Positions 35,988-45,486 of a stretch of DNA of 64,000 nt are shown piece by piece. The first letter of the stretch is position 1; every line of letters begins with the position of its first letter. The DNA comes from JAGXLC01 sp041686375 (GTDB lineage: Bacteria > Bacteroidota > Bacteroidia > Bacteroidales > UBA12077): NCBI GenBank assembly GCA_041686375.1, contig JAWLEB010000003.1, positions 1-64,000 on the forward strand, written 5' to 3'. The translations under genes were made by a program, and so were the position numbers. The notes under the pieces are model-generated. The model was given only the letters and a program-made list of their open reading frames with translations, made no database searches and had not been told where the DNA came from.

Positions 35988-38222
35988 ATGAAAATAGTTT
36001 ATATCAGCACCTATCCACCCCGCAGGTGTGGAATTGGTACATTTACCAGTAACTTGGTTCAGTCAGTCTTCGCTAATACTAATTATGCCTCTGTTGAGGA
36101 AAGTTCGGTTGTGATAGCCATTACTGACAATCATGCAGAATATGAATATCCCGAAGAAGTAAAATTTGTTATCAGAGCTAATCACCAGAAAGATTATATC
36201 CAGGCAGCCCGATATATTAATTTTAGCGGTGCAGATATTTGTGTTCTCCAACATGAGTTTGGTATTTTTGGAGGAGAAATGGGTGTATATATTGTACCAC
36301 TTGTTAATCGTTTGCAGATTCCGTTGGTGGTCACTTTGCATACTGTTTTAAAAAATCCTTCCTACATTCAGCGTTCTATAATAAAGGAAATCACTAAAAA
36401 GGCCGCTAAAGTCACTGTGATGAGTTCTCTTGCCGTTCAGTTTCTTAAAGAAATCTATAAACTTCCGGCAAAAAAAATTGAGAAAATAGAACATGGTGTA
36501 CCGGCTCATGAAACGCTCCCTCAATCACGTTTAAAAGACAAATATGGTTTAAAAAACAGACGGGTTATAATTACTTTCGGATTAATTGGCAGGAATAAAG
36601 GTATTGAAACTGTTTTACATGCTTTGCCCAAAGTTGTTAAAAAGCATCCGGATATCTTATACATTATTCTTGGGAAAACCCACCCTTCCGTTCTTGAAAT
36701 TTCTGGAGAGGAGTACAGGGACTATCTCAAAATGCTGGTGAAAAAGTATAAATTGGAGAATAATGTTTATTTCTATGATAAATTTGTATCTGAAGAGGTG
36801 CTTTTTGAATATTTGTCAATGTCTGATCTTTATGTAACTCCATATCTTTCAGAGGAACAAATAACCAGCGGTACGCTGTCTTATGCAATAGGCGCCGGGA
36901 CATGTGCATTATCTACACCTTACTGGCATGCAAAAGAACTGCTTGATAAAGGACGTGGAATTTTATTTGGCTTTAAAAATCACGAGCAACTAGCTGAAAT
37001 TCTGGACGATTTATTGGATAATCCTGCCAAGCTTAAAAAATACAGGAAGAAAGCTTCAGAGTATGGACATAAGTTACAATGGAAAAAAATAGGGAATCAG
37101 TATCTGCAGCTTTATACAAAAACCATCAAATTGCCTAATGCAATAAAACCGGTCAAAAAATATGTAATTGATCTTTCATTAATGCCTACATTAAAACTTG
37201 ATCATGTAACCAATTTAACTGATGATACAGGTATTGTGAAGTATGCAAAATATGGATTACCTAACCTTAAAGAGGGTTATAGTCTGGATGATAATTCAAA
37301 TGCATTGCTGATGAGTGTTATGTATTACAGGCAAAGAAACGACAAGGGAATTTTGAATTTAATGTCAAAATATTTGTCCTATATTCATTATATGCAAAAC
37401 CCGGATGGTACTTTCCGTAACAATTTGAATTTTGACAGAACTTATAAAGATGAATTAGGCACAGAAGACGCTTTTGGACGCACAATATGGGCTTTGGGGT
37501 ATATGATACATCATAAACCTAATGATGCTTTTAAACAAATGGGGAAAGAGTTGTTTTTGAAGTCTGTGAACCAGTTTGATTATCTGAAATCGCTGAGAGG
37601 AACAGCTAATACCATTATAGGCTTATGCTACTTCTTAAGAGAGTATCCCGAGAGGGAAGATGTTACACAGATTCTGAAATCATTGGTAGATGTTGTTAAA
37701 ATTTATTTTAACAAATATTCTTCAGAAAAATGGCAGTGGTTTGAGGAAAAATTAACTTATGATAATGCAATAATTCCGTTGGCTATATTGCATTCTTATG
37801 AGATCATAGAAGATGAAGAGGTACTGAGTATTATTGGGAAGTCTGTGGAGTATCTGGAGAACGTGAGCTTTAGTGATAAGACTTATATTCCTGTTGGGAA
37901 TAAAGGATGCTATACAATCAATGGAGAATTCCCGAAATTTGATCAGCGTTCATCTGAACCTATGGGTATGGTTTTACTGTTTTACCAAGCTTATAAGCAG
38001 TTCAAAAAGAAAAAGTATTTAAATGCATTACTTAAGAGTTATCTATGGTATCTTGGTGAAAATGAATTGGGTATTCCTCTGTATGATCATGAATCCGGGG
38101 GGTGCTATGACGGATTAATTTATAAAGGTGTGAATAAAAACCAGGGTGCTGAAAGCACACTGGCTTATTTGATATCGCATTTAACAGTTCTTCAGGCTCA
38201 TGAAAAAGAACATTTAATTTAA
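35988..38222 (+). CDS. GT4-type glycosyltransferase fused to an (alpha/alpha) toroid-like domain
   Basis: A 744-residue two-domain protein. Residues 1-380 form a GT-B glycosyltransferase of the GT4 type: YISTYPPRRCGIGTFTSNLV at the N-terminus, LQHEFGIFGGEMG, ITFGLIGRNKGIETVLHALP (nucleotide-sugar domain) and SEEQITSGTLSYAIGAG as the EX7E-like region. Residues about 400-744 resemble helical-barrel carbohydrate enzymes, with repeated helices, RTIWALGYMIHH and GVNKNQGAESTLAYLISHL near the end. The gene is 13 bp from a GH130 gene and opposed to a second, so a mannose-containing glycan is the likely product or target. The helical domain's activity is unknown. Confidence 0.8.
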   Translation: MKIVYISTYPPRRCGIGTFTSNLVQSVFANTNYASVEESSVVIAITDNHAEYEYPEEVKFVIRANHQKDYIQAARYINFSGADICVLQHEFGIFGGEMGVYIVPLVNRLQIPLVVTLHTVLKNPSYIQRSIIKEITKKAAKVTVMSSLAVQFLKEIYKLPAKKIEKIEHGVPAHETLPQSRLKDKYGLKNRRVIITFGLIGRNKGIETVLHALPKVVKKHPDILYIILGKTHPSVLEISGEEYRDYLKMLVKKYKLENNVYFYDKFVSEEVLFEYLSMSDLYVTPYLSEEQITSGTLSYAIGAGTCALSTPYWHAKELLDKGRGILFGFKNHEQLAEILDDLLDNPAKLKKYRKKASEYGHKLQWKKIGNQYLQLYTKTIKLPNAIKPVKKYVIDLSLMPTLKLDHVTNLTDDTGIVKYAKYGLPNLKEGYSLDDNSNALLMSVMYYRQRNDKGILNLMSKYLSYIHYMQNPDGTFRNNLNFDRTYKDELGTEDAFGRTIWALGYMIHHKPNDAFKQMGKELFLKSVNQFDYLKSLRGTANTIIGLCYFLREYPEREDVTQILKSLVDVVKIYFNKYSSEKWQWFEEKLTYDNAIIPLAILHSYEIIEDEEVLSIIGKSVEYLENVSFSDKTYIPVGNKGCYTINGEFPKFDQRSSEPMGMVLLFYQAYKQFKKKKYLNALLKSYLWYLGENELGIPLYDHESGGCYDGLIYKGVNKNQGAESTLAYLISHLTVLQAHEKEHLI

Positions 38223-38235
38223 ACTTCGTTGAAAG

Positions 38236-39165
38236 ATGGTATTAATAAAAAGACATAAACATAATCCGATTCTTACAAAAGAGGATATTCCTTATCCGGT
38301 CAGCACTGTATATAATGCTGGGGTAATTAAACACAATGGTAGTTATATTATGCTTTTCCGGTCTAATATTCAAAATGGAAGAAGCATAATTGGCATGGCT
38401 GAAAGCGAAGATGGATTCAATTTTATGCCACATAAGGAGCCGTTTATTGTCCCAGGAGACTCTGGTCAGTTTGGAGTATATGAAGAGTTTGGTGTAGAAG
38501 ACCCAAGAATAACATATATGGAGGGAAAATTTTTGATTACCTATAGTGTGTATTCCCGCTATGGTGTGAGAAATGCTTTAGTAAAAACCAAAGATTTTAG
38601 AAGGCTGGAAAAATTTTCATTGATTACACAACCTGATCTCAGGAATGTTGTCATATTTCCTGAAAAATTCAAAGGTTTATATGCCCGCCTGGACAGGCCC
38701 CATACCGATTTGAATCCATGGGGTATTTGGATATCATATTCTCCTGATCTAAGATATTGGGGAGATTCTGAGCTAGTAATTTCACCCGTTCATTATCATT
38801 GGGATGAATTGAAAATTGGACCCGGAGCTTCTCCTATAAAGACAAGCAGAGGTTGGTTAAATATATTTCATGGTGCTTATCCTACCATCAACAGTACAAT
38901 ATATAGATTAGGAGTAGCTTTGCACGATAGCAAAGATCCTTCCAAAGTACTTGGCGTTGCCGATGAATGGATTTTAGAGCCAGAGAAAATTTATGAAATT
39001 ACAGGTTATGTTCCCAATGTTGTTTTTACCTGCGGTGCAGTGCCTGAAGAAGATGGAACGGTTAAGATTTATTGGGGCGGTGCTGATACTGTTATGTGTG
39101 TTGGCGAAGCAAATATTGAAGAGCTTGTTGATTTATGTCTTACTAATTCGAGAAAGCCTATGTAA
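38236..39165 (+). CDS. GH130 family mannoside phosphorylase or mannosidase (short form)
   Basis: A 309-residue five-bladed propeller enzyme of GH130. Typical motifs are NPILTKEDIPYPVSTVYNAGV, FGVEDPRITYMEGKF (catalytic Asp in EDPRI, about residue 90), ARLDRPHTDLNPWGIW, KIGPGASPIKTSRGWLNIFHG and YVPNVVFTCGAV. Family members use phosphate to break beta-1,4- or beta-1,2-mannosides, or hydrolyse beta-1,2-mannosides. Residues choosing between them were not resolved. There is no signal peptide, so it acts in the cytoplasm. It is co-transcribed with the GT4 gene and convergent with the second GH130. Confidence 0.88.
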   Translation: MVLIKRHKHNPILTKEDIPYPVSTVYNAGVIKHNGSYIMLFRSNIQNGRSIIGMAESEDGFNFMPHKEPFIVPGDSGQFGVYEEFGVEDPRITYMEGKFLITYSVYSRYGVRNALVKTKDFRRLEKFSLITQPDLRNVVIFPEKFKGLYARLDRPHTDLNPWGIWISYSPDLRYWGDSELVISPVHYHWDELKIGPGASPIKTSRGWLNIFHGAYPTINSTIYRLGVALHDSKDPSKVLGVADEWILEPEKIYEITGYVPNVVFTCGAVPEEDGTVKIYWGGADTVMCVGEANIEELVDLCLTNSRKPM

Positions 39166-39167
39166 AT

Positions 39168-40667
39168 TTATTTTGAATTCAGCAACTCATTTAACAGCTC
39201 ATCCAGATTAACCGTTGCAAATCCGCTCGCATAATCTGCCATAGCATAGGGGATGATAAGGGTATTATTATGTACCATAGCCCCACATGTGTATACAACA
39301 TTTGGAACATAACCTTCGCGTTCTTTTTCGTTAGGTGCAAGCAAGGGTTCTTTCAGTCGTCCGATTACTTTTGTCGGGTCATTAATATCGAGCAGGCAGG
39401 CGCCAAGTGAATATTGTCTCATAGGGCCAACTCCATGTGTTATCATGAGCCAGCCTTTAGATGTTTCTATCGGAGACCCCCCGTTACCCACTTGAACAAG
39501 CTCCCATGGATAATTTGGTTCCTGGATTATATTGGCTTTTTCCCATATATTGATGTGATTTGAAAACATTATATAATTGTTTTTGCCATCATACCTTGAA
39601 AGCATGGCATATTTTCCATTTATTTTTTTTGGGAACAGTGCGAGATTTTTATCCTGTGCAAATTTCCCGTGTAATGGCATTACTTTGAAATGATAAAAAT
39701 CTTTTGTATGGAGTAGTTTTGGCATTATGGTATAACCATCATAAGCAGTATACGTTGCATAGTAATTTATCTTGCCTTTATCATCTGTAAATTTTACAAA
39801 CCTTGCGTCTTCTATACCTTTTTGTTCTGTTTCAGCTATTGGAAATATTGCTCTTTCCGAAATATCAGTATCCATGGAGAACTTAAGCTCATAGTGTGAA
39901 TCGGCTAACCACAGGATTTCTTTAAGAACTTTCTGTTTTTCTATAGTCATTTTATTGGTTCTCAATATGTCTTCAACCGTTTGTTTGATTTGTTTATATA
40001 CGAATTTTTCAGGTAACTGATCCAGAACCATACCCGATAATTTATTAGGGACATCCATTTCTTCAAGCTTTTGTTGAAATGACTTTTTATGGTAAGTATA
40101 ACGTTTTACTCTTTCTGCTTCGTCAATTAGTTTTCCTGCGGGCCGGAACTGTATATTTATATCATTATCAATTATTCCCCTGCGAAAAACCAACGATGAA
40201 ATGTGCCCTTCCCCCGTTGCTCTGAAACTCACCACGATTCTTTTTTCTCCTTCAAGCAGACCACTTTGATCAGGGTCCTCAATAATAGAAGGATTAAAAA
40301 AAGCTGCCGATTCAACGGAATATTCCATCGTAAAATAAGCGCCTATCAATAATTTTTTTCTTTCTGATATATCGTCAGCATCAATTTCAAGATCTTTGAA
40401 AATATATTTTACTTTATTAAAGTGTCTTATGAGTATTTTAGTGATGTTTCTGTGTCTTTTGGAAAAATCTCTTAAGATCTGATTAAAAGCTGAATCTGCC
40501 TCTTTCTCAGGCATATGAACGACCCGCATTACAATCTCCGTAGTCCGCATAGAATCTAGTGAAAAATCCCGTGCTATAACTTTTGTAAAGTCGGGTAGAA
40601 ATTTAATGTCTTTTCGCTCTACTGTTATGGCCATAGGGTAAGATATGGTTAATTTAGATGTTGCCAA
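39168..40667 (-). CDS. GH130 family enzyme (long form with N-terminal helical extension)
   Basis: A 499-residue cytoplasmic protein. About 170 N-terminal residues are helical and charged, and the rest is a GH130 propeller: KGIEDARFVKFTDDKG (EDARF replaces the EDPRI of the short form), AMLSRYDGKNNYIM, WELVQVGNGGSPIETSKGW, ITHGVGPMRQYSLGA and VPNVVYTCGAMVH. This long subclass includes 1,2-beta-oligomannan phosphorylases and related enzymes. Paired with a short GH130 it resembles the two-enzyme beta-1,2-mannan systems of some anaerobes. That specificity is inference. It ends 2 bp from the convergent short form. Confidence 0.82.
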   Translation of the reverse strand: MATSKLTISYPMAITVERKDIKFLPDFTKVIARDFSLDSMRTTEIVMRVVHMPEKEADSAFNQILRDFSKRHRNITKILIRHFNKVKYIFKDLEIDADDISERKKLLIGAYFTMEYSVESAAFFNPSIIEDPDQSGLLEGEKRIVVSFRATGEGHISSLVFRRGIIDNDINIQFRPAGKLIDEAERVKRYTYHKKSFQQKLEEMDVPNKLSGMVLDQLPEKFVYKQIKQTVEDILRTNKMTIEKQKVLKEILWLADSHYELKFSMDTDISERAIFPIAETEQKGIEDARFVKFTDDKGKINYYATYTAYDGYTIMPKLLHTKDFYHFKVMPLHGKFAQDKNLALFPKKINGKYAMLSRYDGKNNYIMFSNHINIWEKANIIQEPNYPWELVQVGNGGSPIETSKGWLMITHGVGPMRQYSLGACLLDINDPTKVIGRLKEPLLAPNEKEREGYVPNVVYTCGAMVHNNTLIIPYAMADYASGFATVNLDELLNELLNSK

Positions 40668-40865
40668 GTTAAAAAAAACCTTTAATTATATCTTCTATTA
40701 TAAAAAAAAAATACATTTTATTTTTGTTTTATTTCATACCGAGTACAGCAGATTTATATTTTGTCACTTGGGTTTATTTTAGTTTTTTTAACATATACTT
40801 TTTTGTATCTTTAACTTAGAATTTGTTCCTTTGAAATATATAAGTTTAACAAAAATTGTTATTGT

Positions 40866-41369
40866 ATGAACATGAAAAAGTTTTTTAGCCTTTTGGCTAT
40901 TAGTTTAGGTATCGTCTTAGGCGGTACAGTTAACGCCCAGGATTTTAATTCAGGGGCGAACCAGAACCAGCAACAGATGGAGATTTCTGATGAGGAGTTG
41001 CAGAATTTTGTTGAAGCTTCGCAAGAGATTCAGATGTTAAATAATGAATTGCAGGATAAAATGGTTGAGTTAATTGAAAACAGTGACATGGGACTTGACC
41101 GTTTTCAAGAAATATCTCAAATGCAACAACAAGGTCAGGATGCTTCTCTTTCTGAAGAGGAGGAATCTATAATGGCTTCGATCCAGGAAGAAATGCAAAA
41201 AGAACAGCAAGCAATGAGACCGAAGATGGATGGTATTCTTGAAGACCATGGATTGGATGCTGAACGTTATATGGCAATAAGTAGAGCTATGCAGACAGAT
41301 GAAGAGCTTCAGCAGCGTTATCAGGAAATGCAGCAAGAACTGGGTGACAATCAACAACAGATGCCATAA
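40866..41369 (+). CDS. Secreted DUF4168-like protein
   Basis: A 167-residue protein with a signal peptide (about residues 1-24, ending TVNAQ). The mature part is Gln/Glu/Met-rich and helical: ISDEELQNFVEASQEIQML opens the DUF4168 pattern and DAERYMAISRAMQTDEELQQRY closes it. The domain occurs in exported proteins of many bacteria with no known function. A TATCTTTA at 40806-40813 could be the -7 promoter element, giving a leader of about 45 bases. A strong terminator follows. It stands alone between two minus-strand genes. Confidence 0.8.
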   Translation: MNMKKFFSLLAISLGIVLGGTVNAQDFNSGANQNQQQMEISDEELQNFVEASQEIQMLNNELQDKMVELIENSDMGLDRFQEISQMQQQGQDASLSEEEESIMASIQEEMQKEQQAMRPKMDGILEDHGLDAERYMAISRAMQTDEELQQRYQEMQQELGDNQQQMP

Positions 41370-41406
41370 ATTTGGATTTTGCTCTGTAAATCTTGAAGAA
41401 AAATTT

Positions 41407-41460
41407 AGTTCGGCTGATAAAATCTAATTGTTTAAAGATTTTTAGCCGGACTTTTTATTT
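41407..41460 (+). terminator. Intrinsic terminator after the DUF4168 gene
   Basis: AGTTCGGCTGATAAAATCT pairs with AGATTTTTAGCCGGACT with one bulge and G-T pairs, then CTTTTTATTT. It lies 38 bp after the stop and only 13 bp ahead of the convergent gene's stop, so it may serve both sides. Confidence 0.8.
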
Positions 41461-41472
41461 GTAAATTTCTTC

Positions 41473-42081
41473 TTACGCCGGGTATCCAATTGGCATTATT
41501 CCTAAAGGCACCTCTCCGGATAATCTAAAAGCCCTTTTTACTTTTGTATCTTCAAAAGCTCCTATTATAACTGTACCCAAATTCATTTCAACAACTTTAA
41601 GGTGGATATTCTGACATACCCCACCTGCTTCCATCCAAATATATTGAATTCCTCTTTCACCATATAACCTTGTTGTTCTTTCTTTTTTGCTTGCAATTAG
41701 AATACACATGCTTGCTTTGGTAAGAAAGCTTTGGTTATAAGTTGCCTGAGGTAAATGTTCAATAATGTTTTCTTTCGAATGTTTTTCCAGGAGGTGTTCA
41801 TCCGGGTTATATCGGTAAATACCCGGCTCAAGGCTATATACACTACCTTTTTTTGTAGCAATATATAGCTGGAGGGGATATGTGGCTCCGGCAGAAGGCG
41901 CTGTACGTCTTTGGCTGAAACGTTTGTCACTAATACCGTTGGCAGCCCAGAGAATATCACCTACATCTTTTAGCTTAATGGGTTTATCTTTGTAGCTTCT
42001 ACACGAAATCCTTTGTTTCAGGGCTTGATCAAGATTCACTGTAGCTTCGGATGAGCTTGTCGGTAGTTGTATTTTGTCCAT
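41473..42081 (-). CDS. SagB-type nitroreductase-family oxidoreductase
   Basis: A 202-residue nitroreductase-fold protein. RISCRSYKDKPIKLKDVGDILWAANGI at the start contributes an FMN site (RISCRSY), RTAPSAGATYPLQLYI is the typical SagB/ThcOx motif, and GERGIQYIWMEAGGVCQNI and LGTVIIGAF follow. SagB enzymes oxidise azolines in ribosomally made peptides, but many single-gene homologues exist with unknown substrates. No cyclodehydratase or precursor gene is nearby, so a general flavin-dependent oxidoreductase is the safer call. It is monocistronic. Confidence 0.8.
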   Translation of the reverse strand: MDKIQLPTSSSEATVNLDQALKQRISCRSYKDKPIKLKDVGDILWAANGISDKRFSQRRTAPSAGATYPLQLYIATKKGSVYSLEPGIYRYNPDEHLLEKHSKENIIEHLPQATYNQSFLTKASMCILIASKKERTTRLYGERGIQYIWMEAGGVCQNIHLKVVEMNLGTVIIGAFEDTKVKRAFRLSGEVPLGIMPIGYPA

Positions 42082-42534
42082 AACACATTATTTTTTAGTT
42101 TGGTTTAGAACTCTAACTTAATTATATACAATGAATTTCACAAATTTTAATTATCTCATCATTAATTAACTGTTAAAAACCACTTGATTGATGAGGCACT
42201 TTATCTCTTTTTATTTTTAATGTTGGGTAAGGCTAATTTGGGAAAATTGAAAAAAATCTTATACTATTCCTGAACCGCAAACATACTAATAAGGCTGAAT
42301 ACTCATTTATAATAATTTATTTACCAAAGTATTTATCATTATATAAATCGGATTTTTTGAGTCTCAATTTCATGGAAGCATCACGGTTTATTTATCGTCT
42401 TTTGCTGGATTTTTTAGGTTAAAGTTTTAATTTATTTGATTAAATTATTTGTTTAAACAAAGAGAAGAATTATTAATTTAGTATGTTGTTGATGATGTGT
42501 TAATACGCTGATAATTAAGCAAAAAATATATTTC
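42082..42534. other. 453-bp AT-rich divergent intergenic region
   Basis: It lies between the minus-strand nitroreductase gene and plus-strand dnaG and should hold both promoters. I see no ORF, no strong hairpin and no clear repeat. The stretch TTTATTTGATTAAATTATTTG (TTTATTTGAT and AAATTATTTG) near 42430 is low-complexity AT DNA. Confidence 0.3.
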
Positions 42535-44496
42535 ATGATAGACAGGGAAACGGTAGAAAGAATTGTTGAGACGGCTGAAATAACTGATGTTGTTCAGGAT
42601 TTTGTTAATCTAAAAAAACGGGGAGCTAATTATCTTGGTCTTTGTCCTTTTCATAATGAAAAGACCCCTTCTTTTACGGTTTCTTCTTCTAAAGGCATTT
42701 TTAAATGTTTTGGCTGCGGGAAAGGGGGAAACGCTGTTAATTTTATCATGGAGCATGAACACCTAAGCTATCCGGAAGCTTTACGTTATCTGGCCAAAAA
42801 ATATAATATTGAGATAAAGGAAAAAGAACTATCGGCCGAGGAGATAGAAGAACGAAATTTACGCGATAGCCTGCTCATTGTTACGAAATTTGCTAATAAA
42901 TATTTTATCGACAAGCTTCATAAACATGAAGAAGGGAGAGCGGTGGGGCTCAGCTATCTGAGAGAAAGGGGGATCCGTGATGATATGATTGCAAAATTTG
43001 AACTGGGTTATAGCCTTGATAAGTGGGACGATCTGACCAAAGAAGCACAAAAAAATGGTTATAAACTTCAGTATCTGGAAAAATGTGGATTAACTATTAA
43101 TAAACAGGAACGTCAATATGATCGTTTCAGGAATCGTATTATGTTTCCTATACATAGCCTTTCTGGCAATGTGATTGGTTTTGGGGGGAGGATAATCAAA
43201 CACAGTGAAAAAAGTGCAAAATATGTAAATTCTCCGGAATCAGAGATATACCATAAAAGCAGGGTTCTTTATGGCTTGTACCAGGCGAAAAAAGCCGTAA
43301 CACAGCAAAACAAATGTTATCTTGTAGAAGGTTATACCGATGTTATTTCTCTCCATCAGGCGGGTATAGAAAATGTGGTTGCCTCCTCCGGTACCTCCTT
43401 AACAGAAGAACAAATCAGGTTAATAAAACGTTTTACGCCCAATATAACGATTATCTATGATGGTGATACTGCAGGCCTGAAGGCTTCTCTAAGAGGAATA
43501 GATCTTATTCTTGAGCAGGGGATGAATGTAAAAATTCTAATGCTACCTGAAGGTGAAGACCCGGATTCATTTTCGAAAAAAAATAATGCTTCTGATTTTC
43601 AGAAATATATTGAAGAAAAGGAAGAAGATTTTATAACATATAAGACCAAATTACTGTCTAAAGAGGCTGAGCATGATCCGGTAAATAAGGCCAACCTTAT
43701 CTCGGATATTGTGCGTTCTATATCCATGATTCCTGATGGGATTACACGCTCGGTTTACATTAAAGACTGTAGTGGCCTTATGGATATTGATGAGAATATT
43801 CTGTATGATGAAACGAATAAAATACGGACCCGAAGAGCAAGACAGAAACAACAGCAGCGAAAAATATCCGAAGAAAATGAACGTAAAAATAATCAGGCAC
43901 TGACTAGTTTACCCTCTTTTATTGAAGAGGTATATTCAGAAACCCAGGAAAAAGAAATTGTCAGGTTGTTACTAAATTATGGAGATAAAGAACTTTTTAC
44001 TTATAAGGAAGATAAATATTCTGAACCCCAGGTTATGACTGTGGCTCAGTATATCATTAAAGAAATATTAAATGATGAACTTGAATTTAAGAACCTGATT
44101 TACAGGCAGGTTTTTGAAGAATACCTGGAACTACTGAATAAGGGTAGTCATCCGGAGCGTAATTATTTTACTTATCACACCAATTCAAGAATAAGCCAAT
44201 TGGCTGCTGATTTATTGGGCCCGGGGTATGAAATCAGTGAATTTTTTAAGAAAAGAAGTGGAATTTTTGTGGAAACGGAAGAGATGAAGCTTAAACTGTT
44301 GGTCCCCGAGGCAATTATTGCCTATAAACGAAAGATATTGGAAAAGGCGCAGAAAGATAAAGTAAAAGAACTGAAAGAAGCACAGGAACAAGGAGAGGAG
44401 GGCGATACTCTGAATAAAATCCAGCAGGAATACCAAGCAATAGCTTTGGCAATTAATGAGATTTCAAATGACAGGGGATGGGTGGTTTTTAAGTGA
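42535..44496 (+). CDS. dnaG: DNA primase
   Basis: DnaG makes RNA primers for replication. The N-terminal CHC2 zinc domain has CPFHNEKTPSF and FKCFGCGKGGNAVNF (ligands in CxxH...CxxC, residues about 38-66). The catalytic core includes RFRNRIMFPIHSLSGNVIGFGGRI, the toprim motifs EGYTDVISLHQAGIENVVASSGTSL (EGYTDV, ASSGTSL) and IYDGDTAGLKASLRG. The C-terminal third is the divergent helicase-interaction region. At 653 residues it is typical for Bacteroidota. There is no rpsU or rpoD next to it. The gene stands alone. Confidence 0.97.
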   Translation: MIDRETVERIVETAEITDVVQDFVNLKKRGANYLGLCPFHNEKTPSFTVSSSKGIFKCFGCGKGGNAVNFIMEHEHLSYPEALRYLAKKYNIEIKEKELSAEEIEERNLRDSLLIVTKFANKYFIDKLHKHEEGRAVGLSYLRERGIRDDMIAKFELGYSLDKWDDLTKEAQKNGYKLQYLEKCGLTINKQERQYDRFRNRIMFPIHSLSGNVIGFGGRIIKHSEKSAKYVNSPESEIYHKSRVLYGLYQAKKAVTQQNKCYLVEGYTDVISLHQAGIENVVASSGTSLTEEQIRLIKRFTPNITIIYDGDTAGLKASLRGIDLILEQGMNVKILMLPEGEDPDSFSKKNNASDFQKYIEEKEEDFITYKTKLLSKEAEHDPVNKANLISDIVRSISMIPDGITRSVYIKDCSGLMDIDENILYDETNKIRTRRARQKQQQRKISEENERKNNQALTSLPSFIEEVYSETQEKEIVRLLLNYGDKELFTYKEDKYSEPQVMTVAQYIIKEILNDELEFKNLIYRQVFEEYLELLNKGSHPERNYFTYHTNSRISQLAADLLGPGYEISEFFKKRSGIFVETEEMKLKLLVPEAIIAYKRKILEKAQKDKVKELKEAQEQGEEGDTLNKIQQEYQAIALAINEISNDRGWVVFK

Positions 44497-44558
44497 GTTT
44501 TGGAAATGTTGAAAGAAGACTTTTGATTTTATTCTGATATCAGGTATTCCATAACGGA

Positions 44559-45464
44559 TTAAATCCATTTCCTTTTATCTTTGATGTTTTTCATAATCAT
44601 TATAGGGATTTGTTTTTTCATGCGCCTGAAATTTTCCGTGATATTTCCAAGTAAGCTTGTTATTGATGAGGTCTGTCCTTTGGATCCAATAATAATGAGC
44701 TGAGTATTTTCCTCTTCAGCGCTTTGATAAATTTTTTCTGCCTGACTTTTCATCGTTTCATTCACTTCATACCGGCATTTAATGTCAGTTGGTTTAAGGC
44801 CGAATTGCTTTACAAATTTGTTATACTTTTTTCTGAATTGTTTCTCCATTGCAGAGCTGGTTCTGTTCGTGGCCGCAGGGAAATAACTTTTGCTGCTGTC
44901 GAAGATATATTGACAAACCATTTCCGCATTTATAGCATTGGCTATATCAAGGGACCTCCTGAAGGCTTTTACAGACAATTTCGAGAGGTCGATAGCACAT
45001 AAAATTTTTTCTATGGATAATTCCGGATCTTCTGGAATGAACATTAAATCTGACTGTGCTTTTGCTGCAATTTTGTGGCCATAATGACCTTCCCTTTTTT
45101 CTCCTGCTTTCTGTCCAATCAGCGTAAGGTCTACATTCTCTTTTTTTATAAATTCTATGATGACATTAGAGGCATCTTCATCTTCTATCTTTGTGGTGAC
45201 TTCAGTTTTGATTTGTTTTTTAAAATGATTGGAAACTACGCTGTTGATTTCTTCCTCAATGGTTTTACTAAGGGAGCTTTTCAAGTCGGGGTATTTTTTA
45301 CTTCCTTTATCAGGGAGATCATATGCCTGAATTGCATGGATAAAAATTATCTTGTCGGTTTCCAGCTTCTGGCTGAGAAAACTTGCATATCTTATTAATG
45401 AGTGGTCTATATCGGTCAGGTCAAGGCAGACCAACATTGTGTCCAGATTTTTTATTGTTTGCAT
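44559..45464 (-). CDS. Tandem universal stress protein
   Basis: A 301-residue protein with two Usp domains. Residues 8-148 begin TMLVCLDLTDIDHSLIRYA and include DLTLIGQKAG, and residues about 150-300 begin KILCAIDLSKLSVKAF and end with the ATP-type motif IIGSKGQTSSITSLLGNI (GxxG-x9-G(S/T)-like). The first domain's glycine motif is weaker. Usp proteins bind ATP or adenosine nucleotides under stress. The start has a strong Shine-Dalgarno (AAGGAGG, minus strand 45478-45472). It is the third gene after an SDR and a BCCT transporter, so osmotic stress is a plausible trigger. Confidence 0.88.
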   Translation of the reverse strand: MQTIKNLDTMLVCLDLTDIDHSLIRYASFLSQKLETDKIIFIHAIQAYDLPDKGSKKYPDLKSSLSKTIEEEINSVVSNHFKKQIKTEVTTKIEDEDASNVIIEFIKKENVDLTLIGQKAGEKREGHYGHKIAAKAQSDLMFIPEDPELSIEKILCAIDLSKLSVKAFRRSLDIANAINAEMVCQYIFDSSKSYFPAATNRTSSAMEKQFRKKYNKFVKQFGLKPTDIKCRYEVNETMKSQAEKIYQSAEEENTQLIIIGSKGQTSSITSLLGNITENFRRMKKQIPIMIMKNIKDKRKWI

Positions 45465-45486
45465 ACAACCTCCTTATTTTAAGGTA

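Noticed and set aside
41473..42081. SagB-like gene as part of an azoline peptide biosynthesis cluster
   Set aside because: No cyclodehydratase, precursor peptide or transporter gene nearby.
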